Assembly: GCF_001005725.1 (NCBI RefSeq)
Contig: NZ_LBIC01000003.1
Coordinates: 586,775-650,774, forward strand
DNA: 64,000 nucleotides
Source: Sphingobium chungbukense
GTDB taxonomy: Bacteria; Pseudomonadota; Alphaproteobacteria; Sphingomonadales; Sphingomonadaceae
Reading direction: 5' to 3'
The notes below the pieces were generated by a model. The model searched no databases, was not told the origin of the DNA, and saw only the letters and a program-made list of their open reading frames with translations. A program made the translations under genes and the position numbers. Every line of letters starts with the position of its first letter. Position 1 is the stretch's first letter. This document shows positions 25,328 to 33,310 of this stretch, piece by piece.

Positions 25328-27070
25328 ATGAAAATATTCCTTCTCGGCGCGGCGTCGGCCCTGGCTCTTGCCACCGCCGCTCATGCCGATACCTCCACCA
25401 GCATCGTCACCCAGTCGGGTTCGGCCCAGAATGCCAACGTCACTCAGACCGCCGCGATCAGCTCCGACTCCCAGATCGTCCAGAGCAACGCCAACAACAA
25501 GGCGACCGTGGTCCAGGCGGGCGCGGACAATCTGTCGGGCATCAACCAGTCGGCCAACGGCGCCATCGCCCACGTCGATCAGGACAGCCGCGTCGACACG
25601 CCGACCAGCAACAACCCGACCAACGCGGCCTTCGTGACGCAGACCGGCGCCTCGCGCGCCGACGTGACCCAGGACGGCGAAGGCAACAGCGCCTATGCCA
25701 TCCAGTCGGGCACCGCGTCGCAGGCGACCATCGTTCAGCTCAACGCCAACCGCCCCTTCCCCGGCACGGCCAACCGCGTCCAGACCGGATCGATCACGCA
25801 GGATGCAGACTCCGCGACGGCATCGATCAACCAGAATGGCGAGGGCGGCTATAGCTTCATCGTCCAGAACGCCGCCGCCGACGGTTCGACCGCCAGCTCG
25901 ACCCAGTGGGGCGAGGATAACGGCTCGAACATCAACCAGTTCGGCCCCGGCAACAACGCGACCGTCTATCAGCAGTCCGGCCCCGGATCGTCGGGCAACG
26001 GCAGCTATTCGTCGGTCGACCAATATGGCAGCGGAAACGACGCCGACGTCTTCCAGCTCGGCGCGGGCAACCAGTCCTATGTCGTGCAGGACGGCACCAA
26101 TGGCGATGTGAAGGTCAAGCAGACCGGCAACGCCAACTTCTCCACCGTGTCGCAGACCGCGTTCGGCGGCAGCAGCGTCGATGTGAAGCAGAATGGCGAT
26201 CGCAACGCCTCCACCGTCTATCAGGCATCGACCGCATCGACCGTCGATGTCGATCAGGATGGCAATGACAATATCTCCGGCGTCACGGAAATCGCCGCCA
26301 ATTCGGCGGTGGCGGTCGATCAGGACGGCAACCGCAACTATGCCAATGTCGGCCAGTTGACCGTGCTGGGCAGCGTCAACGTCAAGCAGGATGGCAACCG
26401 CAACAGCGCGACCGTGGGTCAGGCCGGTGCGGGCGTGCTGGTGATTGTCGACCAGAAGGGCAACGACAATCTGGCGAACACCCAGGAAGTCGCGGCGCTG
26501 GCGGCGGTGACGGTCGATCAGGACGGCGACCGCAACCAGTCGCAGGTCGGCCAGCTCGGCTATACGGCGGCCGTCGCGATCAAGCAGCAGGGCGACGACA
26601 ACCATTCCAGCGTCGCGCAGTCCAGCGCGCTCGATCTGGATGCCCAGTTCAGCATCGTCGGCGTGACGCAGATCGGTGACGGCAACGCTTCCGCCGTCGT
26701 TCAGGGCGGTCTCGACCAGCAGGCCTATGTCACGCAGCTTGGCGACGGCAACGGCTCGTCGGTGCAGCAGGTCGGGGAGAACAATCTCGCCCTGGTCGGC
26801 CAGACCGGCGACGGTAACGGGTCGATCATCGAGCAAGGCGGCCTTGGCAACTATGCCAGGCTGACCGTGACCGGCGATCTCAACCAGTCGGCCATCTATC
26901 AGAACGGCACCAGCCTGGTCGCCAATGTGACGCAGACCGGTGACGGCAACAACTCCTTCGTGTCGCAGAGCGGGCTAGCCAATATTGCCAATGTGACGCA
27001 GAGCACCGACTATAACATCTCGTCGGTGGTCCAGTCCGGGATCGGCAATATCGCCACGGTGAACCAGTAA
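25328..27070 (+). CDS. Giant curlin, second and longer (CsgA-like)
   Basis: 580 residues: signal peptide (cut near AHA-DTS) followed by about 25 curlin-type repeats. The first half has classical Q-x-G-x2-N-x-A-x-V-x-Q units; the middle (about residues 290-430) changes to an acidic subtype, VxVDQDGNxN alternating with hydrophobic units (VLGSVNVKQDG), and the last third returns to QTGDGNGS-type units. The acidic section could bind calcium or lower the amyloid's tendency to aggregate; that is inference. ATG 25328 follows AGGGGG by about 9 nt. It lies 61 bp after the first curlin with a hairpin between them. Confidence 0.9.
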   Translation: MKIFLLGAASALALATAAHADTSTSIVTQSGSAQNANVTQTAAISSDSQIVQSNANNKATVVQAGADNLSGINQSANGAIAHVDQDSRVDTPTSNNPTNAAFVTQTGASRADVTQDGEGNSAYAIQSGTASQATIVQLNANRPFPGTANRVQTGSITQDADSATASINQNGEGGYSFIVQNAAADGSTASSTQWGEDNGSNINQFGPGNNATVYQQSGPGSSGNGSYSSVDQYGSGNDADVFQLGAGNQSYVVQDGTNGDVKVKQTGNANFSTVSQTAFGGSSVDVKQNGDRNASTVYQASTASTVDVDQDGNDNISGVTEIAANSAVAVDQDGNRNYANVGQLTVLGSVNVKQDGNRNSATVGQAGAGVLVIVDQKGNDNLANTQEVAALAAVTVDQDGDRNQSQVGQLGYTAAVAIKQQGDDNHSSVAQSSALDLDAQFSIVGVTQIGDGNASAVVQGGLDQQAYVTQLGDGNGSSVQQVGENNLALVGQTGDGNGSIIEQGGLGNYARLTVTGDLNQSAIYQNGTSLVANVTQTGDGNNSFVSQSGLANIANVTQSTDYNISSVVQSGIGNIATVNQ

Positions 27071-27085
27071 GTTTACCCCAGGGGT

Positions 27086-27129
27086 GGCGGCGGGCGATGC
27101 GAATGGCCCGCCGCCGCTTCCCCTTTTTT
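27086..27129 (+). terminator. Terminator-like hairpin after the second curlin
   Basis: GGCGGCGGGC (27086-27095) pairs perfectly with GCCCGCCGCC (27106-27115) around a 10-base loop; gcttcccc and a run of six T (27124-27129) follow. The T-run begins eight bases after the stem, so termination may be partial, leaving some read-through into the minor curlin gene. Confidence 0.6.
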
Positions 27130-27146
27130 CCACCCGAGGTGCGCCG

Positions 27147-27758
27147 ATGAAGCCGATGCTTGCCCTATTGCCTGTCCTTGCCGTTGCGGTCCCCTTCGCA
27201 TCCATGGCGCAAACCAGCGCGGAGATAGTCAGCCTGGGCCGGGGCAACGGCATATTGGTGGACCAGAGCGCGGCCAATGCCGCCGCGGTCGACGTCCAGC
27301 AGATCGGCGACGGCAATGCCCTTGCCGTCACGCAGGTGGGGAGCGGCCAGTCGGCCCGCCTGACCATCCATGGTTCCGCCAACGACATACGCCTCAACCA
27401 GGGCGGATCGGGCGCAAACGGCGTGGAACTGTCGCTGACCGGAGATGGTCATCTGGGCCGCCTGGACCAGTTTGCCGACGCGGGTGGGAGCAACATGATG
27501 CTGCTCGATCAATCGGGCGCCGCCAATTTCGCGGCCCTGTCTCAGACCGCCTATGTGGGCATGAACGAGATGAGCCTGCGCCAACATGGCCAGGACAATA
27601 GCGCGACCATGACGCAGAACGGCGATGACAATCGTCTGGCTCTGACGCAAAATGGCGATGGCAATGCGGCGGCGCTTAGCCAGACCGGCAATGGCCTGGG
27701 GCTGGCGCTGACCCAGACGGGCGGCGCGGCGATCACCATCACCCAGACCGCTCATTGA
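27147..27758 (+). CDS. Small curlin, possible CsgB-like nucleator
   Basis: 203 residues: signal peptide (cut near SMA-QTS) and about seven curlin-like repeats that are less regular than in the giant curlins (IGDGNALAVTQVG, SGAANFAALSQ, QDNSATMTQNGDDNRLALTQ, cited in parts). In E. coli the nucleator CsgB has degenerate repeats and length 151; the irregular repeats here, more hydrophobic residues (LSLTGDGHLG) and position after the main curlins fit a nucleating minor subunit. The alternative is a third fibre subunit. Start ATG 27147 has a weak GAGG ribosome site about 7 nt upstream. The stop codon lies within the first unit of a 14-bp tandem repeat. Confidence 0.8.
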   Translation: MKPMLALLPVLAVAVPFASMAQTSAEIVSLGRGNGILVDQSAANAAAVDVQQIGDGNALAVTQVGSGQSARLTIHGSANDIRLNQGGSGANGVELSLTGDGHLGRLDQFADAGGSNMMLLDQSGAANFAALSQTAYVGMNEMSLRQHGQDNSATMTQNGDDNRLALTQNGDGNAAALSQTGNGLGLALTQTGGAAITITQTAH

Positions 27759-27794
27759 GAACCGGCCATTGAGAAACCGCCATTGAGAAACGGA
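27753..27794. repeat. Three tandem 14-bp repeats at the end of the small curlin gene
   Basis: CATTGAGAACCGGC, CATTGAGAAACCGC and CATTGAGAAACGGA follow each other at exactly 14-bp spacing (27753, 27767, 27781). The first copy contains the TGA stop of the curlin gene; the last ends 16 bp before the next start codon. Slipped-strand duplication of the gene end is the simplest origin. Confidence 0.85.
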
Positions 27795-27809
27795 TCGAGG
27801 ACCAAGCAA

Positions 27810-28298
27810 ATGCCCGGCATCGCCCTGCCCCTGTTTCTCCTGCTCCAGCAAGGCAGCGCCGCGGCGCAGGCGGCCAATCCCGGCTTGGAGGTCGAACAGC
27901 TGGCCCATCCGCAGCCGCACGCAAGCGACCTGGCCGTGCCCAATGTCGCTGCGCCCCGGAACGGCAATCCCGCGCAACTACCGCAACTGCCCCCGACCCT
28001 GGAGGCACCGAGGGAAAGCGGCAAGGGCGAAGCCGCGCTGGTCAAGGGCGATGACAAGCGCGACCTGGCCGGCGAAGTCGCCAGGGCGGCGGAATTGCTC
28101 CGCCAGCGCGGACAGCAACCGACGCCCGAGACGCTGGCGCGCGAAATCGGGCCTGACGCACTGGCCGCCTATCTCAACCAGAACCCGTCCGCATTGGACA
28201 TCTACAGCACGCCCAAGACACCGGGCAACAGCCCTGCTCCGGACGGGGGCGGAGCGACCGGCCAGGTCATCATCCTACCCGGCCCGACCGGAGGATGA
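27810..28298 (+). CDS. Secreted Pro/Gln-rich protein of the curli locus, unknown function
   Basis: 162 residues with a signal peptide (MPGIALPLFLLLQQGSAAAQA). The mature part begins with a Pro/Asn/Gln-rich low-complexity stretch, has a predicted helical centre (KRDLAGEVARAAELLRQRG and ETLAREIGPDALAAYLNQ) and ends Gly/Pro-rich. No curlin repeat, cysteine or known CsgE motif. Conserved position between a curlin gene and the CsgH-like gene suggests a periplasmic helper in curlin handling, perhaps replacing CsgE; this is inference. A TTG at 27783 would extend it by nine codons; ATG 27810 with GAGG at 27796-27799 is preferred. Confidence 0.65.
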   Translation: MPGIALPLFLLLQQGSAAAQAANPGLEVEQLAHPQPHASDLAVPNVAAPRNGNPAQLPQLPPTLEAPRESGKGEAALVKGDDKRDLAGEVARAAELLRQRGQQPTPETLAREIGPDALAAYLNQNPSALDIYSTPKTPGNSPAPDGGGATGQVIILPGPTGG

Positions 28299-28302
28299 GC
28301 CC

Positions 28303-28677
28303 ATGCCTTCGATGCTTTTGCGTATCGCCACCCTATTGCTGCCGGGAATGATGATGATCTCTTCTGCCCATGCCGCCGATCCGGACCGTCCGGTGTGGCT
28401 CGACGTCCGGACCGAGGGGAATCAGGCCGTGATCAGCGTCCTGGCGGCCTGGCCTGAGAAGGTCCGGGTGGAGGTCGACCTCCAGATCGCAGGCGCCTCA
28501 ACCGTCCACACCGCCAATCGCGCCGAACTGAGGGCTGGCGCGGCGCCGGTGACGCTCAGCAGGGCCGCTATCGATGCGCGCAAGGGCTGGTCGGCGCGGC
28601 TCAGCGTCCAGCCGCAAGGCATGGAGCCCTATCAGATAAGCCGCAGCAGCAACGAGGAGATTCCCGCTGTCCGCTGA
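28303..28677 (+). CDS. CsgH/CsgC-like periplasmic curlin inhibitor
   Basis: 124 residues: signal peptide (cut near AHA-AD) and a single small domain of alternating beta strands (VWLDVRTEGNQAVISVLAA, VRVEVDLQIAG, GWSARLSVQPQG). Alphaproteobacterial CsgH and enterobacterial CsgC are immunoglobulin-like proteins of this size that stop curlins from forming amyloid in the periplasm. The strand pattern, length and position at the end of the curli cluster support the call; direct residue identity is weak, as is usual for this family. Start ATG 28303 lies 5 bp after the previous stop. Confidence 0.65.
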   Translation: MPSMLLRIATLLLPGMMMISSAHAADPDRPVWLDVRTEGNQAVISVLAAWPEKVRVEVDLQIAGASTVHTANRAELRAGAAPVTLSRAAIDARKGWSARLSVQPQGMEPYQISRSSNEEIPAVR

Positions 28678-28681
28678 TGCT

Positions 28682-29005
28682 TCAATTGTCGCAATATTCC
28701 CATCGGCCCGCATTGCAGGCGGCGACGGCGCGGCGCCAGGCGGCCATCTCCCGCGCATAGTCGGCACGGGCGTCGGCATAGGCTTCGCGGTCCCTGCGCG
28801 ACACGCGGTAGGTCGGGCGGTTCCGGGCGTCGCGCTCGCGGACATAGGCGAGCTGCTGCTGGTTCATGCGCTTGATGATCGCGCTGTCGCGCGCGCGCGC
28901 CGCGGCACTGCGCATGGTTGGATCATGCGGATCGTCGGCCAATGCCGCCACCGGCAGAAACGCCGCGCCCATTGCCAGCGCGCACGCGAACGAACCAAAT
29001 TTCAT
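28682..29005 (-). CDS. Small exported protein of unknown function
   Basis: 107 residues with a signal peptide (MKFGSFACALAMGAAFLPVAALA). The mature part is strongly charged and helical, rich in Arg, Ala, Asp and Tyr (RNRPTYRVSRRDREAYADAR), ending CNAGRWEYCDN with two cysteines that may bridge. It converges on the csgH-like gene with a 4-bp gap. ATG 29011 two codons earlier is possible, but AAGGGG is better spaced for 29005. I do not recognise the family. Confidence 0.65.
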   Translation of the reverse strand: MKFGSFACALAMGAAFLPVAALADDPHDPTMRSAAARARDSAIIKRMNQQQLAYVRERDARNRPTYRVSRRDREAYADARADYAREMAAWRRAVAACNAGRWEYCDN

Positions 29006-29154
29006 GAGCATTTGCCCCTTTATTCCCTTCGCCCGTTCTTTGCCTGCCGCCCCGCGCAAGGCAATCGATTTGCGACGAATGGGGGAACGATCCGATCACT
29101 GCCGGTCTGACAGGCGCCGGGCCCCGATATCCGGCGTTTCGTCCGACGAGTCGG

Positions 29155-30063
29155 TTACCATGTGCCGTGCGCCTTGACGAAATCGACGAACGCACGGAGC
29201 GGGGACGGCAAATGCCGCCGGCCGGGATAATAGAGAAAGGGCCCGGTGAAGCTCTGCCACCAGGGTTCCAGCACGGGCTGAAGCTCGCCGCTTTCCAGAT
29301 GGGGTCGCAGCCAGTCCTCGAAGATTTGCACGATGCCGAGGCCGCCGATCGCCGCCTCCACCATGAGGTCGGCGGCAGCGCCCAGACGGACGAGCAACGG
29401 CCCGGTGGGATCAAGGCGGAGTATCTCGCCATCCCGCTCGAATTCCCAGGTCGGGATGGCGCCGCTCGCAAACTGGCCGCGCAGGCAGTCATGGTCCAGC
29501 AGGTCGCGCGGATGATCGGGGCGTCCGCGTGCGGCCAGATAGGCGGGCGCGGCAGCCGTCGCGAACCGCTGGAACCGCGGGCCGATCGGAATGGCGATCA
29601 TGTCCTGTTCCAGCCGCTCGTCATACCGGATGCCCGCGTCGCATCCGGCCGCCAGCACATCCACGAAACTATCCTCGACGACCACCTCCAGCCTGATGTC
29701 GGGATAGGCCTTGAGAAAGGGCGCGATGATGGGCGGAAGGATCAATCTCGCCACGTTGGACGGCACGTTGAGCCGCAGCGTTCCGGCCGGCCGGTCGCGG
29801 AAATTGTTGACCACATCCAGCGCCGCATCGACCTCCGCCAGCGCGGGCGCCAGACGTTCGAACAGACGGCTTCCCGCCTCGGTCGGCGCCACGCTGCGCG
29901 TCGTGCGGTTGAGCAGGCGAACCCCCATGCGCGCCTCCAGCCGCCGGATCGCTTCGCTCAGGCTTGACGGGGACCCATCGGTCAACCGGGCGGCCTCGCG
30001 AAAGCCTCCAGCCCGCGCGACCGCCAGAAATGCGTAGAGATCCTGAAGATCATTGTTCGGCAT
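29155..30063 (-). CDS. LysR-family transcriptional regulator
   Basis: 302 residues. N-terminal winged helix-turn-helix (about residues 5-64: FLAVARAGGFREAARL, SPSSLSEAIRRLEARMGVRLLNRTTRSVAPTEAG, cited in parts) and an effector-binding domain (GTLRLNVPSNVARLILPP). It is divergent from the aldo-keto reductase gene across a 96-bp spacer with an inverted repeat, and most likely controls that gene. The frame remains open for 109 codons upstream of ATG 30063, but that part overlaps the reductase gene and is not coding-like. Confidence 0.88.
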   Translation of the reverse strand: MPNNDLQDLYAFLAVARAGGFREAARLTDGSPSSLSEAIRRLEARMGVRLLNRTTRSVAPTEAGSRLFERLAPALAEVDAALDVVNNFRDRPAGTLRLNVPSNVARLILPPIIAPFLKAYPDIRLEVVVEDSFVDVLAAGCDAGIRYDERLEQDMIAIPIGPRFQRFATAAAPAYLAARGRPDHPRDLLDHDCLRGQFASGAIPTWEFERDGEILRLDPTGPLLVRLGAAADLMVEAAIGGLGIVQIFEDWLRPHLESGELQPVLEPWWQSFTGPFLYYPGRRHLPSPLRAFVDFVKAHGTW

Positions 30064-30073
30064 ATGGGACAGC

Positions 30074-30103
30074 CTGTACGATTCTTGGCGGATTATCGCA
30101 CAG
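30074..30103. promoter_or_regulatory. Candidate LysR binding site
   Basis: CTGTACGAT (30074-30082) and ATCGCACAG (30095-30103) form a dyad with one mismatch and a 12-bp centre in the spacer between the divergent LysR and reductase genes. The length and placement fit a LysR recognition site. No experimental consensus is known to me. Confidence 0.45.
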
Positions 30104-30159
30104 CCTAGCACGGTCCATATCGGCGCCATCCGATTTTTCCACGGCGAAGGAGAGCCGAC

Positions 30160-31032
30160 ATGACCGATATTCGCAAGATGGCCAGTTTCCGCCTCGGCGA
30201 CAGAAATGTACGGCGCATGGGCTATGGCGCGATGCAACTCGCCGGGCCGGGCGTGTTCGGCCCGCCGCGCGACCGTGACGCAGCGCTTCGTGTCCTTCGC
30301 GACGCCGTGGCGGCAGGCGTCAACCATATCGACACCAGTGATTTCTGCGGCCCGCATGTGACCAACCGGATCATCCGGGAAGCGCTGCACCCCTATGCCG
30401 ACGATCTGGTGATCGTGACCAAGGTCGGTGCCGCACGCGGCGACGACGCATCCTGGTTACCCGCGCAAAGTCCGGCCGAACTGATCCAGGCCGTGCACGA
30501 CAATATGCGCAACCTGGGCCTCGACATGCTCGAGGTGGTCAATCTGCGGGTGATGGGCGACGTCCACGCCCCGACCGAGGGCTCGATCGAGGCCCAGTTC
30601 ACCACCCTGGCGAAGCTGCGCGAGCAAGGGCTGATCCGGCATCTGGGGTTGAGCAACGCGACCGCCGCGCAAGTCGCCGAGGCACAGGCCATCGCGCCCG
30701 TGATCTGCGTGCAGAACCATTATAATCTCGTCCATCGCGACGACGATGCGCTGATCGACAGTCTTGCGGCGCAGGGTATCGCCTATGTCCCCTTCTTCCC
30801 ACTGGGGGGCTTCAACCCGATCCAGTCGGAGGGTTTGTCCGCCCTCGCCGCCCGGCTCGACGCGACGCCGATGCAGGTCGCGCTATCCTGGCTGCTGGCG
30901 CGTTCCCAGAACCTGCTGCTGATCCCCGGCACGTCGAGCCCGGCGCATCTGGCCGAAAATCTGGCGGCGGCGGAACTGGAGCTATCCGATGCCGAAAAGG
31001 AAGAGCTCCACGCGCTCGCAACCGCCGGGTGA
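30160..31032 (+). CDS. Aldo-keto reductase, YdbC/PdxI (pyridoxal reductase) subgroup
   Basis: 290 residues, an NADPH-dependent (beta/alpha)8 barrel. From memory it follows E. coli YdbC/PdxI, a pyridoxal reductase, nearly throughout: GYGAMQLAGPGVFGPPRDR, DDASWLPA, VVNLRVM, YVPFFPLGGF, ATPMQVALSWLL and LLIPGTSS are all recognisable. The family tetrad is D58, Tyr at 63, K88 and a fourth residue that is already Asn here and in YdbC. In this protein residue 63 is Cys (TGC at 30346-30348), giving SDFCGPH where I expect SDFYGPH. AAGGAGAG lies 6 nt before ATG 30160. The neighbouring LysR gene is the probable regulator. Confidence 0.88.
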   Translation: MTDIRKMASFRLGDRNVRRMGYGAMQLAGPGVFGPPRDRDAALRVLRDAVAAGVNHIDTSDFCGPHVTNRIIREALHPYADDLVIVTKVGAARGDDASWLPAQSPAELIQAVHDNMRNLGLDMLEVVNLRVMGDVHAPTEGSIEAQFTTLAKLREQGLIRHLGLSNATAAQVAEAQAIAPVICVQNHYNLVHRDDDALIDSLAAQGIAYVPFFPLGGFNPIQSEGLSALAARLDATPMQVALSWLLARSQNLLLIPGTSSPAHLAENLAAAELELSDAEKEELHALATAG

Positions 31033-31092
31033 CCGCGCGGTGCGGGCGCATGCGAAGGAAGCGGACCCAAGGCCCGCCTCCCGCTGGTCCGG

Positions 31093-31923
31093 TCAGCCGC
31101 GGAAGAAGGCGAGCAGATCGGGGTTGATGATGTCGGGGTGGGTCGCGGCCATGCCGTGCGACAGCCCCGCATAGGCCTTGAGCGTGCCGTTCTTCAGCAG
31201 CTTGACCGCCTTTACGCCATGGTTGGCAAAGGGCACGATCTGGTCGTCGGTGCCGTGCATCACCAGCACCGGTACGTCGATGGCCTTCAGGTCCTGGGTG
31301 AAGTCCGTCGCCGAGAAAGCCGCGATCGAGTCATATTGCGCCTTTGCACCGCCCATCAGGCCCTGGCGCGACCAATTGTCGATCAGCCCCTGGCTGACCT
31401 TCGCCCCTTCGCGGTTGAAGCCGTAAAAGGGACCCGATGCGATCTCGCGATAGAATTCGGCGCGGTTGGCGACCAGCGAGGCACGGAAACCGTCGAACAG
31501 GTCGATCGGCAGGCCTTCCGGATTGCTTTCCGTCCGCACCATGATCGGCGGCACGGCGCCGATCAGCACCGCCTTCGCGACGCGACCCGGCTCCGCCTTG
31601 GCGACATAGCGGGCGACTTCGCCGCCGCCGGTCGAATGGCCGACATGAATGGCATTTTTGAGGTCGAGCGCCGCCGCCAGTTCCGCGACGTCGGCGGCAT
31701 AATTGTCCATATCGTTGCCACTGTCGGTCTGGCTGGAACGGCCATGGCCGCGCCGGTCATGGGCGATGACGCGATAGCCCTCGCCCAAGAAGAACAGCAT
31801 CTGATTGTCCCAATCGTCGGCCGAAAGCGGCCAGCCATGGTGGAAGACGATGGGCTGCGCCTGCTTGCTGCCCCAGTCCTTGTAGAAAATCTCCGTGCCG
31901 TCCCTGGTGGTGATCGTCGTCAT
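31093..31923 (-). CDS. Alpha/beta hydrolase, non-haem chloroperoxidase/esterase type
   Basis: 276 residues, cytoplasmic. The fold and motifs match cofactor-free haloperoxidases and related esterases: HHGWPLSADDWDNQ, DRRGHGRSSQ, nucleophile elbow G-H-S97-T-G-G-G, acid D227 in HGTDDQIVP and H256 in GLSHGM. These enzymes hydrolyse esters and, with acetate and peroxide, perform perhydrolysis. It is divergent from the GlxA-type regulator at 32033, which may control it; the 109-bp spacer is shared. Confidence 0.88.
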   Translation of the reverse strand: MTTITTRDGTEIFYKDWGSKQAQPIVFHHGWPLSADDWDNQMLFFLGEGYRVIAHDRRGHGRSSQTDSGNDMDNYAADVAELAAALDLKNAIHVGHSTGGGEVARYVAKAEPGRVAKAVLIGAVPPIMVRTESNPEGLPIDLFDGFRASLVANRAEFYREIASGPFYGFNREGAKVSQGLIDNWSRQGLMGGAKAQYDSIAAFSATDFTQDLKAIDVPVLVMHGTDDQIVPFANHGVKAVKLLKNGTLKAYAGLSHGMAATHPDIINPDLLAFFRG

Positions 31924-32032
31924 GATCTGTCTCCTTGCTTTCCGGCGTCATCGCCGCTGCTGTGGACTATGTAGGGGAGCACTGGCAGGATCGCGCTTGG
32001 CAGAAACGACACAATGCGAGGTAAAACTGACA

Positions 32033-33031
32033 ATGCGCCCGATCATCGCAGAAATAGGCCTTGTCCTTTACCCCGATTGCCAGCTTTCGGCCATATATGG
32101 GCTGACCGACCTTTTTCGCATCGCGGGCGACATGGCGCAGTCGGTGGATGGCGATAGATCTCCCGCCATCCGGGTCAGCCATTGGCATCAGGAAAATGGC
32201 GAAATCGTCTGCGTTCAGGACAGCCACCCCGATCCCGATCATGCGCTGACCCACATCATCACCCCGCCCAGCCTGATCTTGCCGGATCATATGCGACCCA
32301 TGCCCGAATTCGCCGGCTGGATGACGGACCTCCACGGCAAGGGCGCGACCTTGTGCTCGGTCTGTGCGGGCGCCTTCCTGCTGGCCGAGACGGGGTTGCT
32401 CCAGGGGCGGGAGGCGACGACCCACTGGGCATTCGCGCAGACGCTGGCGTCCCGTTTCCCGGCGGTGCAGATCGACGCCGACCGCATGCTGATCGACGAT
32501 GGCGACATCATCACGGCGGGCGGCATACTGGCCTGGACCGACCTGGGCCTGACATTGGTGGAGCGGCTGCTCGGGCCAAGCGTAATGCTCAACACCGCCC
32601 GGTTCCTGCTCATCGATCCTCCGGGCCGCACGCAGCAGCCTTACGGCCGGTTCATCCCCAGGCTGACCCATGGCGACGCCGCCATATTGGCCGTGCAGCA
32701 CTGGCTCCAGGCGACCGACGCGAAGGTGCATGGCGTGCCCGACATGGCGCGCCGGGCGGGACTGGAAGAGCGCACCTTCCTGCGCCGTTTCAGGAAGGCC
32801 ACCGGCCTCAGACCTACCGAATATGCCCAGCAGGTCCGTATCGCCAAGGCGCGCGAGGCGCTGGAACTGACAAGGCGTCCGGTCGAACAGATTGCCTGGC
32901 AGGTGGGCTATGACGATCCGTCCGCCTTCCGCAAACTGTTCCAGCGTGTGACGGGGCTGGCACCCCATGCCTATCGGCAGCGCTTCGGCGTAGCCGCCCG
33001 GCAAGATGCGGGATCGACGGAGGCGGCTTGA
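32033..33031 (+). CDS. GlxA-family AraC-type transcriptional regulator
   Basis: 332 residues. The N-terminal two thirds is a DJ-1/PfpI-like glutamine-amidotransferase fold (IGLVLYPDCQLSAIYGLTDLF, cited in part; LCSVCAGAFLLAETGLLQGREATTHW in pieces: SVCAGAFLLAE and ATTHWAF), with the Cys in SVCAG at the usual elbow position. The C-terminal 100 residues are an AraC helix-turn-helix pair (MARRAGLEERTFLRRF; IAWQVGYDDPSAFRKLFQR). GlxA-type regulators usually control nearby amide or amine genes; here the divergent hydrolase is the obvious target. The frame is open upstream of ATG 32033 into the hydrolase gene but without leader quality. Confidence 0.88.
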   Translation: MRPIIAEIGLVLYPDCQLSAIYGLTDLFRIAGDMAQSVDGDRSPAIRVSHWHQENGEIVCVQDSHPDPDHALTHIITPPSLILPDHMRPMPEFAGWMTDLHGKGATLCSVCAGAFLLAETGLLQGREATTHWAFAQTLASRFPAVQIDADRMLIDDGDIITAGGILAWTDLGLTLVERLLGPSVMLNTARFLLIDPPGRTQQPYGRFIPRLTHGDAAILAVQHWLQATDAKVHGVPDMARRAGLEERTFLRRFRKATGLRPTEYAQQVRIAKAREALELTRRPVEQIAWQVGYDDPSAFRKLFQRVTGLAPHAYRQRFGVAARQDAGSTEAA

Positions 33032-33123
33032 ACCCGTCGCGCCCCTCAGTCGGAAAACCGACCGGCGCCCCTGCCAATCCGGCCGTCGCTTCCCATATGC
33101 ACGACGGAAAGCATGGAGGATTC

Positions 33124-33300
33124 ATGGGATATCATGACGACGAGCGTGACGCCGCTGCCGCGGCCTGGCATCGAAAAGCGGAATATGAAAATTATCGCTG
33201 TTCGGTCTGCGGCGAGGTCATCTCCTATGATGATCGGGAACAATATTTCGGCACCAAGGCGTGCGCCTATCATGCGCATCAGGCGCGCAAGGACGATTGA
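33124..33300 (+). CDS. Small zinc-ribbon-like protein
   Basis: 58 residues: MGYHDDERDAAAAAWHRKA, then CSVCGEVISYDD and a later KACAYHAHQ, giving Cys-x2-Cys plus a distal Cys/His cluster that could hold one zinc ion. Most likely a soluble zinc-ribbon protein of unknown role. ATG 33124 follows GGAGGA by 3 nt; an earlier ATG at 33097 and the frame overlapping the regulator's stop are alternatives. Size and motif are the only evidence. Confidence 0.55.
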   Translation: MGYHDDERDAAAAAWHRKAEYENYRCSVCGEVISYDDREQYFGTKACAYHAHQARKDD

Positions 33301-33310
33301 CGACTGACCG

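Noticed and set aside
23836..25374. 512-codon open frame on the minus strand over the first giant curlin (and a 548-codon one at 25190-26836)
   Set aside because: The curlin repeat code read in antisense lacks stop codons; the translation is a monotonous Val/Asp/Arg/Gly-rich text without leader or motifs. The plus-strand frames have signal peptides, ribosome sites and curlin repeats.
23884..27070. CRISPR-like periodic DNA repeats
   Set aside because: The roughly 66-bp period is in frame with curlin protein repeats, units vary in sequence and there are no unique spacers or cas genes.
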